Positions 44,403-53,569 of a stretch of DNA of 64,000 nucleotides are shown piece by piece (the stretch's first letter is position 1; each line of letters begins with the position of its first letter). The notes under the pieces were generated by a model that did not search any database, was not told the DNA's origin, and was given only the letters and a program-made list of their open reading frames with translations. Made by a program: the position numbers and the translations under genes. Source of the DNA: CAVSUR01 sp963846005 (GTDB taxonomy: Bacteria > Actinomycetota > Actinomycetes > Streptosporangiales > Streptosporangiaceae). The stretch lies in NCBI GenBank assembly GCA_963846005.1, contig CAWJUH010000001.1, forward strand, positions 1,302,001-1,366,000, written 5' to 3'.

Positions 44403-47061
44403 GGCCGCAGCTCCCACCGGATCGGCCCGGCCGAGCCGGGCAGCGGGATCGGCAGGTACGTGCCGTCCCACCAGTCGGCGACGAGGTTGGTGTACCACGG
44501 GGACGCCGGATTCTCGCTCTGACCGCCCGGGTAGATCCCCTCGGCAGACGGCCGGCCGCGGTCCAGCCCGCGATCATCCGCCAGCTCGGCCCCTGCCGGG
44601 CGGTCAGGCCGCCGTCGGCAGCGTCCGGCGTGAACGGGTCGCCGCCGGCCGGCCGCGGCCCGTAGCCGAGCGCATCCGCCTGGGTCAGCGACGGGAACTG
44701 CCTGCTGTGCAGCCGGTCCCAGGCCCAGCTGGCGGGCGCGCCGCCGAGCCGGGCGTGCAGGTGCCCGACCGCGGTCGCGAAGGCGGCCCGCATCGCGGCG
44801 GTCGCATCCCGGGCCGGGCGGCCGGGCGGGGTGAACGCCGGGTTGGACTGGTCGTGCAGCGTCCAGGCTTCCAGGACCTGGTCCAGGCTGGCCTGGCCGG
44901 TGCCGATCGACAGGCCGGAGGAGTCCTTGTGCACGGGCACGTGCCGGGCCGACCACCAGGGCCCGAACACGTTCTTCAGGTAATCGGTCCAGAACGTCCA
45001 CCAGATCGCGGCCGCGGCCGAGCCGCCGCGCATCGAGTCGTTCCAGCCGGCCATGACCGCCTGCGCCTGCTGCTCGCGCGCGGGCAGCGGCGCGGTGCGC
45101 AGCGCGGCCAGCAGCTCCGGCACGATCCGCACGGCCAGCCGGTCGGTCAGGCTGCCCTGCAGCGCGGCGAACGACGACGGGCCCATCGACGTGTGCGAGC
45201 GCAGGAACGCGTACTCCTCGCTGGCCCGGTAGCCGGGGTCGAAGTCGTTGGCCGTGGTGCCGATGTAGTACGGGTAGGCGGCGGTGACCGGGCGCTGGTT
45301 GGCGGTGGCCACGACGTGCCCGGCCGGGTCGTAGACCTGCGGCACTGCCGGGTACGGGATGACCCCGGCGATGTCGTCGGCACCGGTGCCCGGCATCGGC
45401 AGCCAGGGCTGGCCGTGACGGACCAGCGGGTAGTAGCCGGCCGAGATCGCGCCGATGTTGCCGCGGTCGTCGGCGTAGACGAAGTTCTGAGTCGGCGCCC
45501 GCCAGCTCGCCAGCGCGGCCTTGAACTGCGCGAAATCGGCCGCGGTGTCGATGCCATACAGCACGGCGATGTCGGGCGAGGGCACGTTGCCCATCCAGTC
45601 CACTGAGACCTTCTGGCCGGCCTGCGTCATGACCGGACCGTGCACGGTCACGTGCACGGTGATCTGCCGGGCCGCGGCGCCCCGGACGGGGATCTGGTAC
45701 CGGTAGGCCCGCATGGCCCGCCACCGGCCGCGCCAGTAGTACTGCCCGGGGCGGCGCGGGCTGGTGCGCTCGGTGTAGAACATCGCCGACTGGTTCTGGG
45801 TGTCGGTGAGCGACCAGGCGATGTGCTGGTTGTGGCCGAGCAGCACGCCGGGCAGTCCGGGCACGCTGACGCCGGTCACGGCCAGCCCGGGCGCCGATAT
45901 CGCGACCTGGTACCAGACCGACGGGATGGTCTGCGGCAGGTGCGGGTCGCCGGCCAGCAGCGCGGCCCGGCCGGAGACCTTCGGCCCGTCCGCGGCCCAG
46001 GCGTTGCTGTCGGGATAGGCGTGCAGCTGGCCGCGGGGCAGCGCCGAGGTCCTGGCCAGCAGGCTGGCCGCGGCCCGGGCCCCGGCCGCCGGGACTCGCG
46101 TACCGCGGGCTGCACCAAAGGCTGCGGCGCCGGCTCCGGTGGTCACGGCCGCCCGGCGCCCGGCCGTCCCGGCCCCGGCCGTGACCGCACGGCTCTCGCC
46201 GGCCCCGGCCCCGGCCCCGGTCGTCACGACCGCGCCGCTGGTGTTCAGCGGCGCCACGCCGAGCTTGCGGTAAGGGCCCGGGTCGTAGGGGCTCTGCTGG
46301 TTGGCCGGGTTGACGCCGAACCAGGCCATCGTCCGCGCCGGGCCGAGCGAGCGCTCCAGCAGCGCGTAGTCCAGCGGCGTGGTGGTGAAGTCCAGTTCCT
46401 GGGTCAGGTCGCCCTGCACGGCCAGGCTGTCAACCGGGGTCCAGTCGCGCGGGTACACGCCGGTCAGCGAGAACAGCGACGGCCACTGGCCGTCCGCACG
46501 GACCCGGGCCAGGTAGTCGTTGACGCCGCGGCAGTAGGCGATCAGCGCGCGGGCGGCCGGGCTGGAACGCGGCATGTCCGCCCATTCCTGCCGGGCGGTG
46601 CGCAGCAGGCCGAGGGCCAGCTCGAACCGGTCGGAACCGACCGCGGCCGGGCCGGCCAGCTGGGCCAGCCGCCCCTCGGCCAGCCGCCGCTGCAGGTCCA
46701 TCTGCAGCAGCCGGTTCTCGGCGTGCACGTAGCCGAGCGCGGTGAACGCGCCGGCCTGGCTGGCCGCGGTGATCGAGGCCAGGCCCTGCCGGGTGAAGGT
46801 GACCCGGACCGGACGCGCCAGGCCCGGCACGGTCAGCGTCTGCGAGGCCGGCCGCACCCCGCCCGCCGCGGCGGTCCAGGCGCCGTGGCCGGGATCGAGG
46901 GCCGGGCCGAGCGCGGGCACCGTCCCGTAGCCGACGGCCAGCAACGCCAGCAGGGCCGCGCTGACCACCGCGGCGAGTACCGCGCTGGTCACCCGCCGGG
47001 CGCGACGGCCCCGGGACGCCCTCCCGCCGGAGCCGGCCAGCCCGGCCGTGCGCAGCGCCAC
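44399..47061 (-). CDS. Penicillin acylase family protein (Ntn hydrolase), frameshifted near its end
   Basis: An exported, self-processing Ntn amidohydrolase of about 887 residues. GTG 47061 (GGAGGT upstream) opens a basic region and membrane/signal segment (VTSAVLAAVVSAALLALLAVGYG). The alpha chain includes GYVHAENRLLQMDLQRRLAEG. Cleavage should expose S352 in YPDSNAWAADGPKVSG, the start of the beta chain. LAGDPHLPQTIPSVWYQV and GHNQHIAWSLTDTQNQ are typical beta-chain motifs. The frame breaks at about 44567 after SWRMIAG and resumes as EGIYPGGQSENPASPWYTNL to the stop. One base appears missing in a G run. Likely substrates include acyl-homoserine lactones or beta-lactams. Confidence 0.82.
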
Positions 47062-47292
47062 CTCGCTACCTCCGCTCCTGTTCCGGCGGCTGACCTGGCC
47101 GCAGCGGTCAAGCACGCCGGGGCAAGGATTAATTTTGGCGCAAAGGGGGCCGCGTGCCGATGAGCCTGCCCAGATGATCTACCCGCCGGCGATGATAAGC
47201 CAGGTCCGCCGCGCCGCCACCCGCCGCCCGGTACCTGCCCGGCGGCTGGCGGCCCGGGCCGCGCCGGATGCGGGGCGAAGAAGGGAGCAGCG

Positions 47293-48117
47293 GTGCGATT
47301 GGCTGCCGTCGGGAAGGGCCGGGTGCGCGCCGTGCGCTCGCGGGCCGCCGCAGCCGCCGGGCTGGCCAGGCCCGCGCCCCGGGCGCGGGCCGCCGCGCTC
47401 GCCGCGGCCGGCCTGGTGCTGCTGGCGGGCTGTGCGGGCGGCTCGGGCGGCGCCCCGCCCGGGCCCGGCCCGCGCACCCGTGCCGCCAGCCCCGAGACGG
47501 CCAGCCCGGTGTCCTCCAGCCCGGCCGTCACCCCGTCGCCCGCCCCGTCGCCCTCCGGGCCGGCCGTGATCTCGGTGCCCTGGCCGCCCGGCCGCCTGCA
47601 CCAGACTCAGGCGCGGCCGGACGCGCGCACCGCGGTGTTCCGCGCGGAGATGACCGACCTGTGGGCCGCCATCGTGACCGGCAAGGCCCGGCTGGCCCGG
47701 CAGGCGTTCTTCCCGCTGCCGGCCTATACGCAGATCAAGGCCATCTACGACGCAGCCGGCGACTGGCACGACCGGCTGTGGTACGACTTCCGGCTGGACG
47801 TGGCGGCCGCGCACCGCTACCTCGGCCGCGGGGCGCGCCGGGCGAAGCTGGTCCGGGTGATCGTCCCCGCGGCGGAGGCGGCCTGGATCGTGCCCGGGGT
47901 GTGCGACAACTCCGGCGGCTACTGGCACGTCGGCGGCGCCCGGGTGGTGTACCGGCAGCACGGGCAGGTGCGCTCGATCGGCATCGCGTCGCTGATCTCC
48001 TGGCGCGGCCGGTGGTACGTGGTGCACTTCGGCGCGGTCCTGCGGCCCGCCAGCTACGGCGTGGTCGACGCTCCGGCGTCCGGTCCTGGCGTCCCCGGCC
48101 CGGCCGGCGGCTGCTAG
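47293..48117 (+). CDS. Lipoprotein of unknown function
   Basis: A 274-residue lipoprotein. After a long basic n-region the lipobox GLVLLAGC places the acylated cysteine at about residue 47. A Pro/Ser-rich linker of about 45 residues follows. The folded domain (about 100-260) has RTAVFRAEMTDLWAAIVTG, FFPLPAYTQIKAIYDAAGDW and RWYVVHFGAVLRP. It contains VCDNSGGYWHV, whose cysteine may pair with the terminal one (PAGGC). GTG 47293 follows AAGGGAG. The pattern resembles actinobacterial surface lipoproteins of unknown role. Confidence 0.7.
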   Translation: MRLAAVGKGRVRAVRSRAAAAAGLARPAPRARAAALAAAGLVLLAGCAGGSGGAPPGPGPRTRAASPETASPVSSSPAVTPSPAPSPSGPAVISVPWPPGRLHQTQARPDARTAVFRAEMTDLWAAIVTGKARLARQAFFPLPAYTQIKAIYDAAGDWHDRLWYDFRLDVAAAHRYLGRGARRAKLVRVIVPAAEAAWIVPGVCDNSGGYWHVGGARVVYRQHGQVRSIGIASLISWRGRWYVVHFGAVLRPASYGVVDAPASGPGVPGPAGGC

Positions 48118-48128
48118 GCCGGCCGCTG

Positions 48129-48154
48129 CCGGCCCGGCGCGCGGCCCGGGCCGG
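48129..48154. terminator. Bidirectional hairpin between convergent genes
   Basis: CCGGCCCGG (48129-48137) pairs with CCGGGCCGG (48146-48154) around an 8-base loop. It fills the gap between the lipoprotein stop (48117) and the amidase stop (48155). Confidence 0.55.
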
Positions 48155-49594
48155 TCACGCCGACCAGATCGGGGGGTGCCGGTCGCGCCACGGGCTGGCC
48201 GCCTCCAGCTGGGCCGACAGCGAGATCAGCGTGCTCTCCTCACCTGGCCGCCCGGCCAGCATGACGCCGATCGGCAGGCCGGCCGCGTTCCAGTGCAGCG
48301 GCAGCGTGACCGCGGGCTGGCCGGAGGAGTTGTACAGCGACGTCCACGGGGTGAAGCGCTTCTGCCGCTCGAAGTTCTCGGCTGGCCCGGCTTCGGTGAA
48401 GTAGCCGACCGGGGCTGGCGGGGCGGCCAGCGTGGGCGTCAGCAGCGCGTCGTAGCCGGCCAGCCCGGCCAGTGCCGCCCGCATCAGGTTCTGCAGGAAC
48501 GCCTCGGCGGCCAGCAAGCCGGCGGCGCGCAGCGCCAGGCCGCGCTCGCGCAGGTACCGGGTCAGCGGCTGCAGCTGGCTGGCCTGGACGTCGGTGACCG
48601 GGATCAGGCTCGCGCCGGCGTACCAGAGCGTCTCGAAGGCGGGCATGGCGTCGGCGCCGAACGGCAGCGCGATGTCGGTGATCTCGTGGCCCAGGCCGGC
48701 CAGCAGCTTGCTGGCCTGCTCGTAGGCGGCGACGCAGTCCGGATGCGGGTCCGCGCCGGGGACCACGGTGCCGAGCGTCCTGGCGATCGACAGCCGGCCC
48801 GGCTCGCGGCTGGCGCAGGCCAGGAACGACTCCCCCGCGGCCAGCGGCGGCTGGGTGTACAGGTCGCCGGGATGGTTGCCGGTCATCACGTCCAGCAGCA
48901 GCGCCGCGTCCGCCACCGTCCTGGTGATCGGCCCGTTGGCCACCAGGCCGCTCAGGTCCGGGCTGACCGGGCCGCCGGAGACCCGGCCGCGGCTCGGCTT
49001 GAGCCCGAACAGGCCGCACGCGCTGGCCGGGATCCGGATCGAGCCGCCGCCGTCGCTGCCCTGCGCGGCCGGGGCCAGCCCGGCCGCCACCGCGGCGGCC
49101 GCCCCGCCGCTGGAGCCGCCCGCCGACCGGGACAGGTCCCACGGGGTGCGGGCGGGCGGCCCGATCGCGGTCTCGGTATAGCAAGGCAGGCCGAATTCGG
49201 GAGTGGCGGTCTTGCCGGTGAAAACCGCCCCGGCGGCGCGCAGCGCGGCGACCACATTGTCGTCCTGGTCCGCGACATGGGCGGCGAATACCCGGCTGCC
49301 GAGCGCCATCCGCACGCCCGCCAGCATGTTCAGGTCCTTGACCGGGACGGGGACGCCGGTCAGCGGCGGCAGCCCGGCCAGGCTGCGGGCCGCGCGGTGC
49401 CCGGCCACCGTCTGCTGCGCCGCGGCCGCCTGCTCGCGGGCCAGCTCGGCGGTCACCGTCACGAAGGCGCCGACCTGGCCGTCGAGCCGGCCGATGCGGT
49501 CCAGGTAGTGCTCGGTCAGCTCGACCGGGGACAGCTGCCCGGCCGCGATGGCCGCCGCCTGCTCGACCACGGACAGATCATGGAGCGCCGTCAT
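48155..49594 (-). CDS. Amidase (amidase-signature family)
   Basis: A 479-residue amidase-signature hydrolase. The catalytic triad Lys is in GVPVPVKDLNML, the cis-Ser in SRSAGGSSGGAAAAVAAG, and the nucleophile Ser in QGSDGGGSIRIPASACGLFG. The C-terminal YNSSGQPAVTLPL and GLPIGVMLAG are family hallmarks. Length fits stand-alone amidases rather than GatA, and no gatB/gatC lie nearby. ATG 49594 (MTALHDLSVVEQ) is preferred; 49603 is possible. The substrate is undetermined; these enzymes act on varied amides, including nylon oligomers and indoleacetamide. Confidence 0.9.
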   Translation of the reverse strand: MTALHDLSVVEQAAAIAAGQLSPVELTEHYLDRIGRLDGQVGAFVTVTAELAREQAAAAQQTVAGHRAARSLAGLPPLTGVPVPVKDLNMLAGVRMALGSRVFAAHVADQDDNVVAALRAAGAVFTGKTATPEFGLPCYTETAIGPPARTPWDLSRSAGGSSGGAAAAVAAGLAPAAQGSDGGGSIRIPASACGLFGLKPSRGRVSGGPVSPDLSGLVANGPITRTVADAALLLDVMTGNHPGDLYTQPPLAAGESFLACASREPGRLSIARTLGTVVPGADPHPDCVAAYEQASKLLAGLGHEITDIALPFGADAMPAFETLWYAGASLIPVTDVQASQLQPLTRYLRERGLALRAAGLLAAEAFLQNLMRAALAGLAGYDALLTPTLAAPPAPVGYFTEAGPAENFERQKRFTPWTSLYNSSGQPAVTLPLHWNAAGLPIGVMLAGRPGEESTLISLSAQLEAASPWRDRHPPIWSA

Positions 49595-49829
49595 GCCCGG
49601 CAACAGTAGACGCCGGGCCGTCCCGCGTCACCGGGACGCGCTCGCCGCCCGCGGGACCGGCCCGGATGCTGCGTGCCTGTGGCCGCCGGCCATGACCGGC
49701 AACAAGGGCACAAAAGCTAAAGACGCGCAGCTAAAGACGCTGCCGGCATTGGCGCGCTGGCCTGGGAGCGGCGAAACCGGCACCGCGGCCGGGGCTTTCC
49801 TGCCGCGCGGATTCGGTTACGCTCGAAAA

Positions 49830-50702
49830 ATGGACCAGGAAACTGGGCCGGACACCGAAATGGCGCCCGATCCGGCCCGGCCATCGGCGCAGCGCGCGCC
49901 CGGGCCGCCGGACGGCGGTCAGCAGCCGGGCCGCCAGACCATGCGAGTCATCCAGGGGCGGCCCGCGGGCCCGGCCGGCCCGCCGCGCGGCGGGCCGCGG
50001 CGGTCACTGACGTCCCGGCTGGCCGGCGATCCGCGCACGCCGCTGTGGGTCCGGCGGCTGGTCATCGCCGCCGCAGCCGGGATCATCCTCGGCCTGTGGG
50101 TGGACTGGCGGCTCGGATTCTCCGTCGCGGCACTGTTTGCCATCGCGGACACGATCTACCGCTCGCGCACGATGTCGGTCATCCCGGCCGCGGCCCGGGT
50201 CGCCGCGGCCCAGCGGCGGACTCAGCGGCGGATGCTGACGCTGCGCCCGTCGGGGTTCCTGGCGCTGCACGCGCGCCGGATCCCCGGCAGCCAGTCGGTG
50301 ATCGACCACCTGATCATCGGGCCGCCGGGGGTGTTCGCGGTGGACTCGGAGTACTGGGACCGGCGGCTGGCGGTCCGGGTCACGGCCGGCAATGCGCTCT
50401 ATCACGGCCCGGTGAACAAGAAGGAGCGGCTGGTCCACGCCCGGTGGGAGGCCGCGCAGGCGTCCCGGCTGGTCGGCACCGCGCTCGGCGAGTCGATCGG
50501 GGTGCGCCCGGTCATGATCATCTATGGCCCGCGGATCCCGTGGGCGGTGGCCACCTTGCGCGGCGTGGACGTGTTCCCCGGCAACTGGGTCCGCAAGTAC
50601 TTCAAGCGGCGGGCCCGGGCCATCGGCCGCCAGCGGCTGTCCTCGGCCCAGGTGAACCGCATCTACGAGGCCGCGCAGCGGGTGCTCCCGCCGGTCGGCT
50701 GA
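49830..50702 (+). CDS. NERD (nuclease-related) domain membrane protein
   Basis: A 290-residue protein. A Pro/Gln-rich N-terminus (about 60 residues) precedes two short membrane segments (LVIAAAAGIILGLWVDW and LGFSVAALFAIADTIY). A NERD domain follows: IDHLIIGPPGVFAVDSEYWD with the acidic/hydrophobic core of the nuclease-related fold, and VRPVMIIYGPRIPW. The catalytic Lys/Gln pattern of true nucleases is not obvious. ATG 49830 has no ribosome site, so the start or a leaderless transcript is uncertain. It is followed by menA 95 bases downstream on the same strand. Confidence 0.75.
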   Translation: MDQETGPDTEMAPDPARPSAQRAPGPPDGGQQPGRQTMRVIQGRPAGPAGPPRGGPRRSLTSRLAGDPRTPLWVRRLVIAAAAGIILGLWVDWRLGFSVAALFAIADTIYRSRTMSVIPAAARVAAAQRRTQRRMLTLRPSGFLALHARRIPGSQSVIDHLIIGPPGVFAVDSEYWDRRLAVRVTAGNALYHGPVNKKERLVHARWEAAQASRLVGTALGESIGVRPVMIIYGPRIPWAVATLRGVDVFPGNWVRKYFKRRARAIGRQRLSSAQVNRIYEAAQRVLPPVG

Positions 50703-50741
50703 GCCGCCCGGCTGGCTACCCTGTGTTCCGCGCCAGTTAAG

Positions 50742-50771
50742 GCGCACGAGTTCACGGCGCACGAGTTCACG
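50742..50771. repeat. 15-bp direct repeat upstream of menA
   Basis: GCGCACGAGTTCACG occurs twice in tandem between the NERD gene and menA. The 15-base period does not match the 11-base PHO-box spacing, so I assign no regulator. Confidence 0.55.
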
Positions 50772-50797
50772 GCGCGGGGCACAGCGGAAGGCGGGGC

Positions 50798-51670
50798 GTG
50801 GCGGCAGCACGGGAATGGATCGCGGGGGCACGGCCGCGGACGCTGCCCGCCGCCATCGTCCCGGTGGCCGTCGGCTCGGGCGTCGCGTTCGGCTACGGCC
50901 GGTTCTCCGGCTGGCGGGCCGCGCTGGCCCTGCTGGTCGCGCTCGCCCTGCAGGTCGGCGTGAACTACGCCAACGACTACAGCGACGGCGTCCGCGGCAC
51001 CGATGAGCAGCGGGTCGGCCCGCTGCGGCTGACCGCCTCCGGCCTGGCCCGGCCGCGGCACGTGCTCGCCGCGGCGCTGGCCAGCTTCGCGGTGGCCGGG
51101 GCGGCCGGGCTGGTGCTGGCCGCGGTGACCTCCTGGTGGCTGCTGCTGCCCGGCGCGGCGGCGGTCGCCGCCGCCTGGTTCTACACCGGCGGCAGCAGCC
51201 CGTACGGGTACCGGGCGCTCGGCGAGGTGTCGGTGTTCTTGTTCTTCGGCGTGTTCGCGGTGGCCGGAACCGCCTACGTGCAGATGCGCACGCTCACGCC
51301 GCTCGCGGTGGCCGCGGCCGCCCCGGTCGGCCTGCTGGCCGTCGCGCTGCTGGTCATCAACAACCTGCGCGACATCCCCACCGACGAGGTCACCGGCAAG
51401 CGGACCCTGGCCGTGGTGCTCGGCGACCACCGCACCCGGCTGCTGTACGCGGCGTGCCTGCTGGTGCCGTTCGGCGTCGCGGCCGCGCTGGCCCCGGCCG
51501 CGCCGCTGGCTCTGGCCGCGCTGGTCGCGGTCCCGTTCGCGGTGCCCCCGCTGCGCCGGGTGCGCGCGGGCGCGGCCGGCCCCGGCCTGGTGGCCGCGCT
51601 CGGGCAGACGGGCCGGCTGCAGCTGGCGTTCGGCGCCTTGCTGACCGTGGGCCTGGCCATCCGCTTCTGA
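50798..51670 (+). CDS. menA: 1,4-dihydroxy-2-naphthoate polyprenyltransferase MenA
   Basis: A 290-residue UbiA-superfamily membrane enzyme that attaches the prenyl tail to DHNA in menaquinone synthesis. The first Asp-rich motif is NYANDYSDGVRGTDEQRVG and the second is INNLRDIPTDEVTGKRTLAV. Seven or eight membrane helices are evident. The N-terminal WIAGARPRTLPAAIVPVAVG is typical of MenA. GTG 50798 has GGAAGG upstream. No other men genes lie in the window. Confidence 0.95.
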   Translation: MAAAREWIAGARPRTLPAAIVPVAVGSGVAFGYGRFSGWRAALALLVALALQVGVNYANDYSDGVRGTDEQRVGPLRLTASGLARPRHVLAAALASFAVAGAAGLVLAAVTSWWLLLPGAAAVAAAWFYTGGSSPYGYRALGEVSVFLFFGVFAVAGTAYVQMRTLTPLAVAAAAPVGLLAVALLVINNLRDIPTDEVTGKRTLAVVLGDHRTRLLYAACLLVPFGVAAALAPAAPLALAALVAVPFAVPPLRRVRAGAAGPGLVAALGQTGRLQLAFGALLTVGLAIRF

Positions 51671-51761
51671 CCACGCCGGGCGGCCACGGCCGCCGCCAGC
51701 AGAGTCCCGCCAGGAAAGCGCGGCCCGCCGGCCCGGCCGGAAACCGGGGGCGGCCCGGCCG

Positions 51762-52970
51762 TCAGCCGGGCTGGCCGTCCGGGCCGGGCTGGCCGGGGAT
51801 GACCGGCGGCGGCTCCGCCGCCGCGCCGTTGGCCGATCCGGCCTGCCCGGACTCCGCCGGATCTCCGTTGGCCGCCGCCAGCGCGTCCGCGGCGGGCAGC
51901 GCCGCGCCGGGCGCAGCCGCCGGGGCGGGCAGCTGGCCGGGCCCGCCGGGCAGCGGGACCTGGGCCAGCACCTCGGCCGCGGCGAGCTGGGCGCGGAGGG
52001 CGGCGCGCTCGCCCTCCGAGGGTCCGGCCGGCTTCGCCCGGCGGCCGGCCGCGCCGTCAGCGCCGCCCGTGCTCTCGCCAGATCCGGCGCCGGTGCCGGC
52101 TGAGCTGTCGAAGGCGGAACTGATCGCCTTCAGCGCGCTGGTCAGCTCGCTCGGGATCATCCACATCGTGCTGCCCGCGCCCTGGGCGAGCTGCGGCAGC
52201 ATCTGCAGGTACTGGTAGGCCAGCAGCTTGGGGTCGGGGTCCCCGTCGTGAATGGACTGGAACACGGTGCTGATCGCGGCCGCCTGGCCCTCGGAGCGCA
52301 AGATCGCGCTCTGCTTGTCCCCCTCGGCCCGCAACACCGTGCCCTGCTTGTCGCCGTCGGCGGTGAGGATCTGCGACTGGCGCACGCCCTCGGCGGTGAG
52401 GATCGCGGCGCGCTTCTCCCGTTCGGCCCGCATCTGCTTCTCCATCGCCTCCTTGACGCTCTGCGGCGGGTCGATGGCCTTGATCTCCACCCGGGTGACC
52501 CGGATCCCCCACTTGCCCGACGCGTCGTCCAGCACGCCGCGCAGCATCGTGTTGATCTTGTCGCGGGAGGTGAGGCTCTGCTCCAGGTCCATCGAGCCGA
52601 TCACGCTGCGCAGCATCGTCGCGGTCAGCTGCTCGATCGCCTGGATGTAGTTGACGATCTCGTAGTCGGCGGCCCGCGGGTCGGTCACCTGGAAGAACAG
52701 CACCGTGTCGATCTTGACGACGAGGTTGTCCTCGGTGATGACCGGCTGGCCGAGGAACGAGACCACCTGCTCGCGCAGGTCGATCAGCGGCTTGACCCGG
52801 TCGATGAACGGGACGATGAAGTTCATGCCGGGTTCCAGCGTCTTGCGGTACCGGCCGAGGCGCTCGACGTTGCGGGCCCGCGCCTGCGGCACGATCCTGA
52901 TCGCGCGCATCGGGATGATCGCGATCAGCACGATGATCACCACCGCGGCGATGATGGCAGCCTCTAACAT
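51762..52970 (-). CDS. SPFH/band-7 (stomatin/HflK-like) membrane protein
   Basis: A 402-residue stomatin-type protein. One N-terminal membrane helix (AAIIAAVVIIVLIAIIPM) is followed by the SPFH domain (QARARNVERLGRYRKTLEPGMNFI, then FFQVTDPRAADYEIVNYIQAIEQL). A helical coiled-coil then bears AEREKRAAILTAEGVRQSQILTADGDKQGTVLRAEGDK-type 12-residue repeats (AILTAEGVRQSQ). The C-terminal 110 residues are Ala/Gly/Pro-rich and disordered. AGGGAG precedes ATG 52970. The NfeD gene ends two bases upstream, so the two form an operon that builds membrane microdomains and may control membrane protein turnover. Confidence 0.9.
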   Translation of the reverse strand: MLEAAIIAAVVIIVLIAIIPMRAIRIVPQARARNVERLGRYRKTLEPGMNFIVPFIDRVKPLIDLREQVVSFLGQPVITEDNLVVKIDTVLFFQVTDPRAADYEIVNYIQAIEQLTATMLRSVIGSMDLEQSLTSRDKINTMLRGVLDDASGKWGIRVTRVEIKAIDPPQSVKEAMEKQMRAEREKRAAILTAEGVRQSQILTADGDKQGTVLRAEGDKQSAILRSEGQAAAISTVFQSIHDGDPDPKLLAYQYLQMLPQLAQGAGSTMWMIPSELTSALKAISSAFDSSAGTGAGSGESTGGADGAAGRRAKPAGPSEGERAALRAQLAAAEVLAQVPLPGGPGQLPAPAAAPGAALPAADALAAANGDPAESGQAGSANGAAAEPPPVIPGQPGPDGQPG

Positions 52971-52972
52971 CG

Positions 52973-53404
52973 TCACTCCCTGGGGTAGACGAGGGCGGTC
53001 ACGCCCTCGATCTTGAGCACGTCCACGGTGGCGCCGGCCGGGATCACGAGCGTCTCGTCGTAGGGGCGGGCGGTCCATTCCTCGCCGCCGATCCGGACCC
53101 GGCCGGCGTGCGCGCTGACGTCGTCGAGCACTAAAGCCGTCTTCCCGACCAGCGCGGCGGTGCCGCTGCGCAGCAGCGGCGGCTGGCGGATGTGCCGGGC
53201 CGCGATCGGCCGGACCACCCCGAGGCCCGCGGCCGCGGCGGCGATGAAGGCGCCGAACTGCAGCGGCAGCGGGGCCCCGACGCCGGCGGCCATGGCGCCG
53301 ACCAGCGCGGCCGCGCCGATCAGCCCGAAGGCCAGCGTCGTGGTCATGATCTCGGCCACGCCCAGCAGCGCCGCCGCGATCAGCCAGAGGATCCAAGCGC
53401 CCAT
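52973..53404 (-). CDS. NfeD family membrane protein
   Basis: A 143-residue NfeD with three hydrophobic segments (WILWLIAAALLGVAEIMTT, FGLIGAAALVGAMAAGV, GAFIAAAAAGLGVV). A C-terminal OB-fold follows (GTAALVGKTALVLDDV, GRVRIGGEEWTARP, VDVLKIEGVTALVYP). The short form lacks the ClpP-like protease domain of long NfeD proteins. GGAGCGGC precedes ATG 53404. The SPFH gene begins two bases after its stop, the standard NfeD/stomatin pair. Confidence 0.92.
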   Translation of the reverse strand: MGAWILWLIAAALLGVAEIMTTTLAFGLIGAAALVGAMAAGVGAPLPLQFGAFIAAAAAGLGVVRPIAARHIRQPPLLRSGTAALVGKTALVLDDVSAHAGRVRIGGEEWTARPYDETLVIPAGATVDVLKIEGVTALVYPRE

Positions 53405-53569
53405 TGCCGCTCCGGCCGGGACAAATCAGGTCAGTGTTTCTACTGCTGACAGTAACCCCGCGCGGGCACTGACCGCACCAGGCCTGCCGCCCGTTCCCGG
53501 TGGTTCTTCCCACGACCAGCCGGAACGGGGAATCATGGTGATCAGGGCCCGCACCGGGGCGGGACCGCG

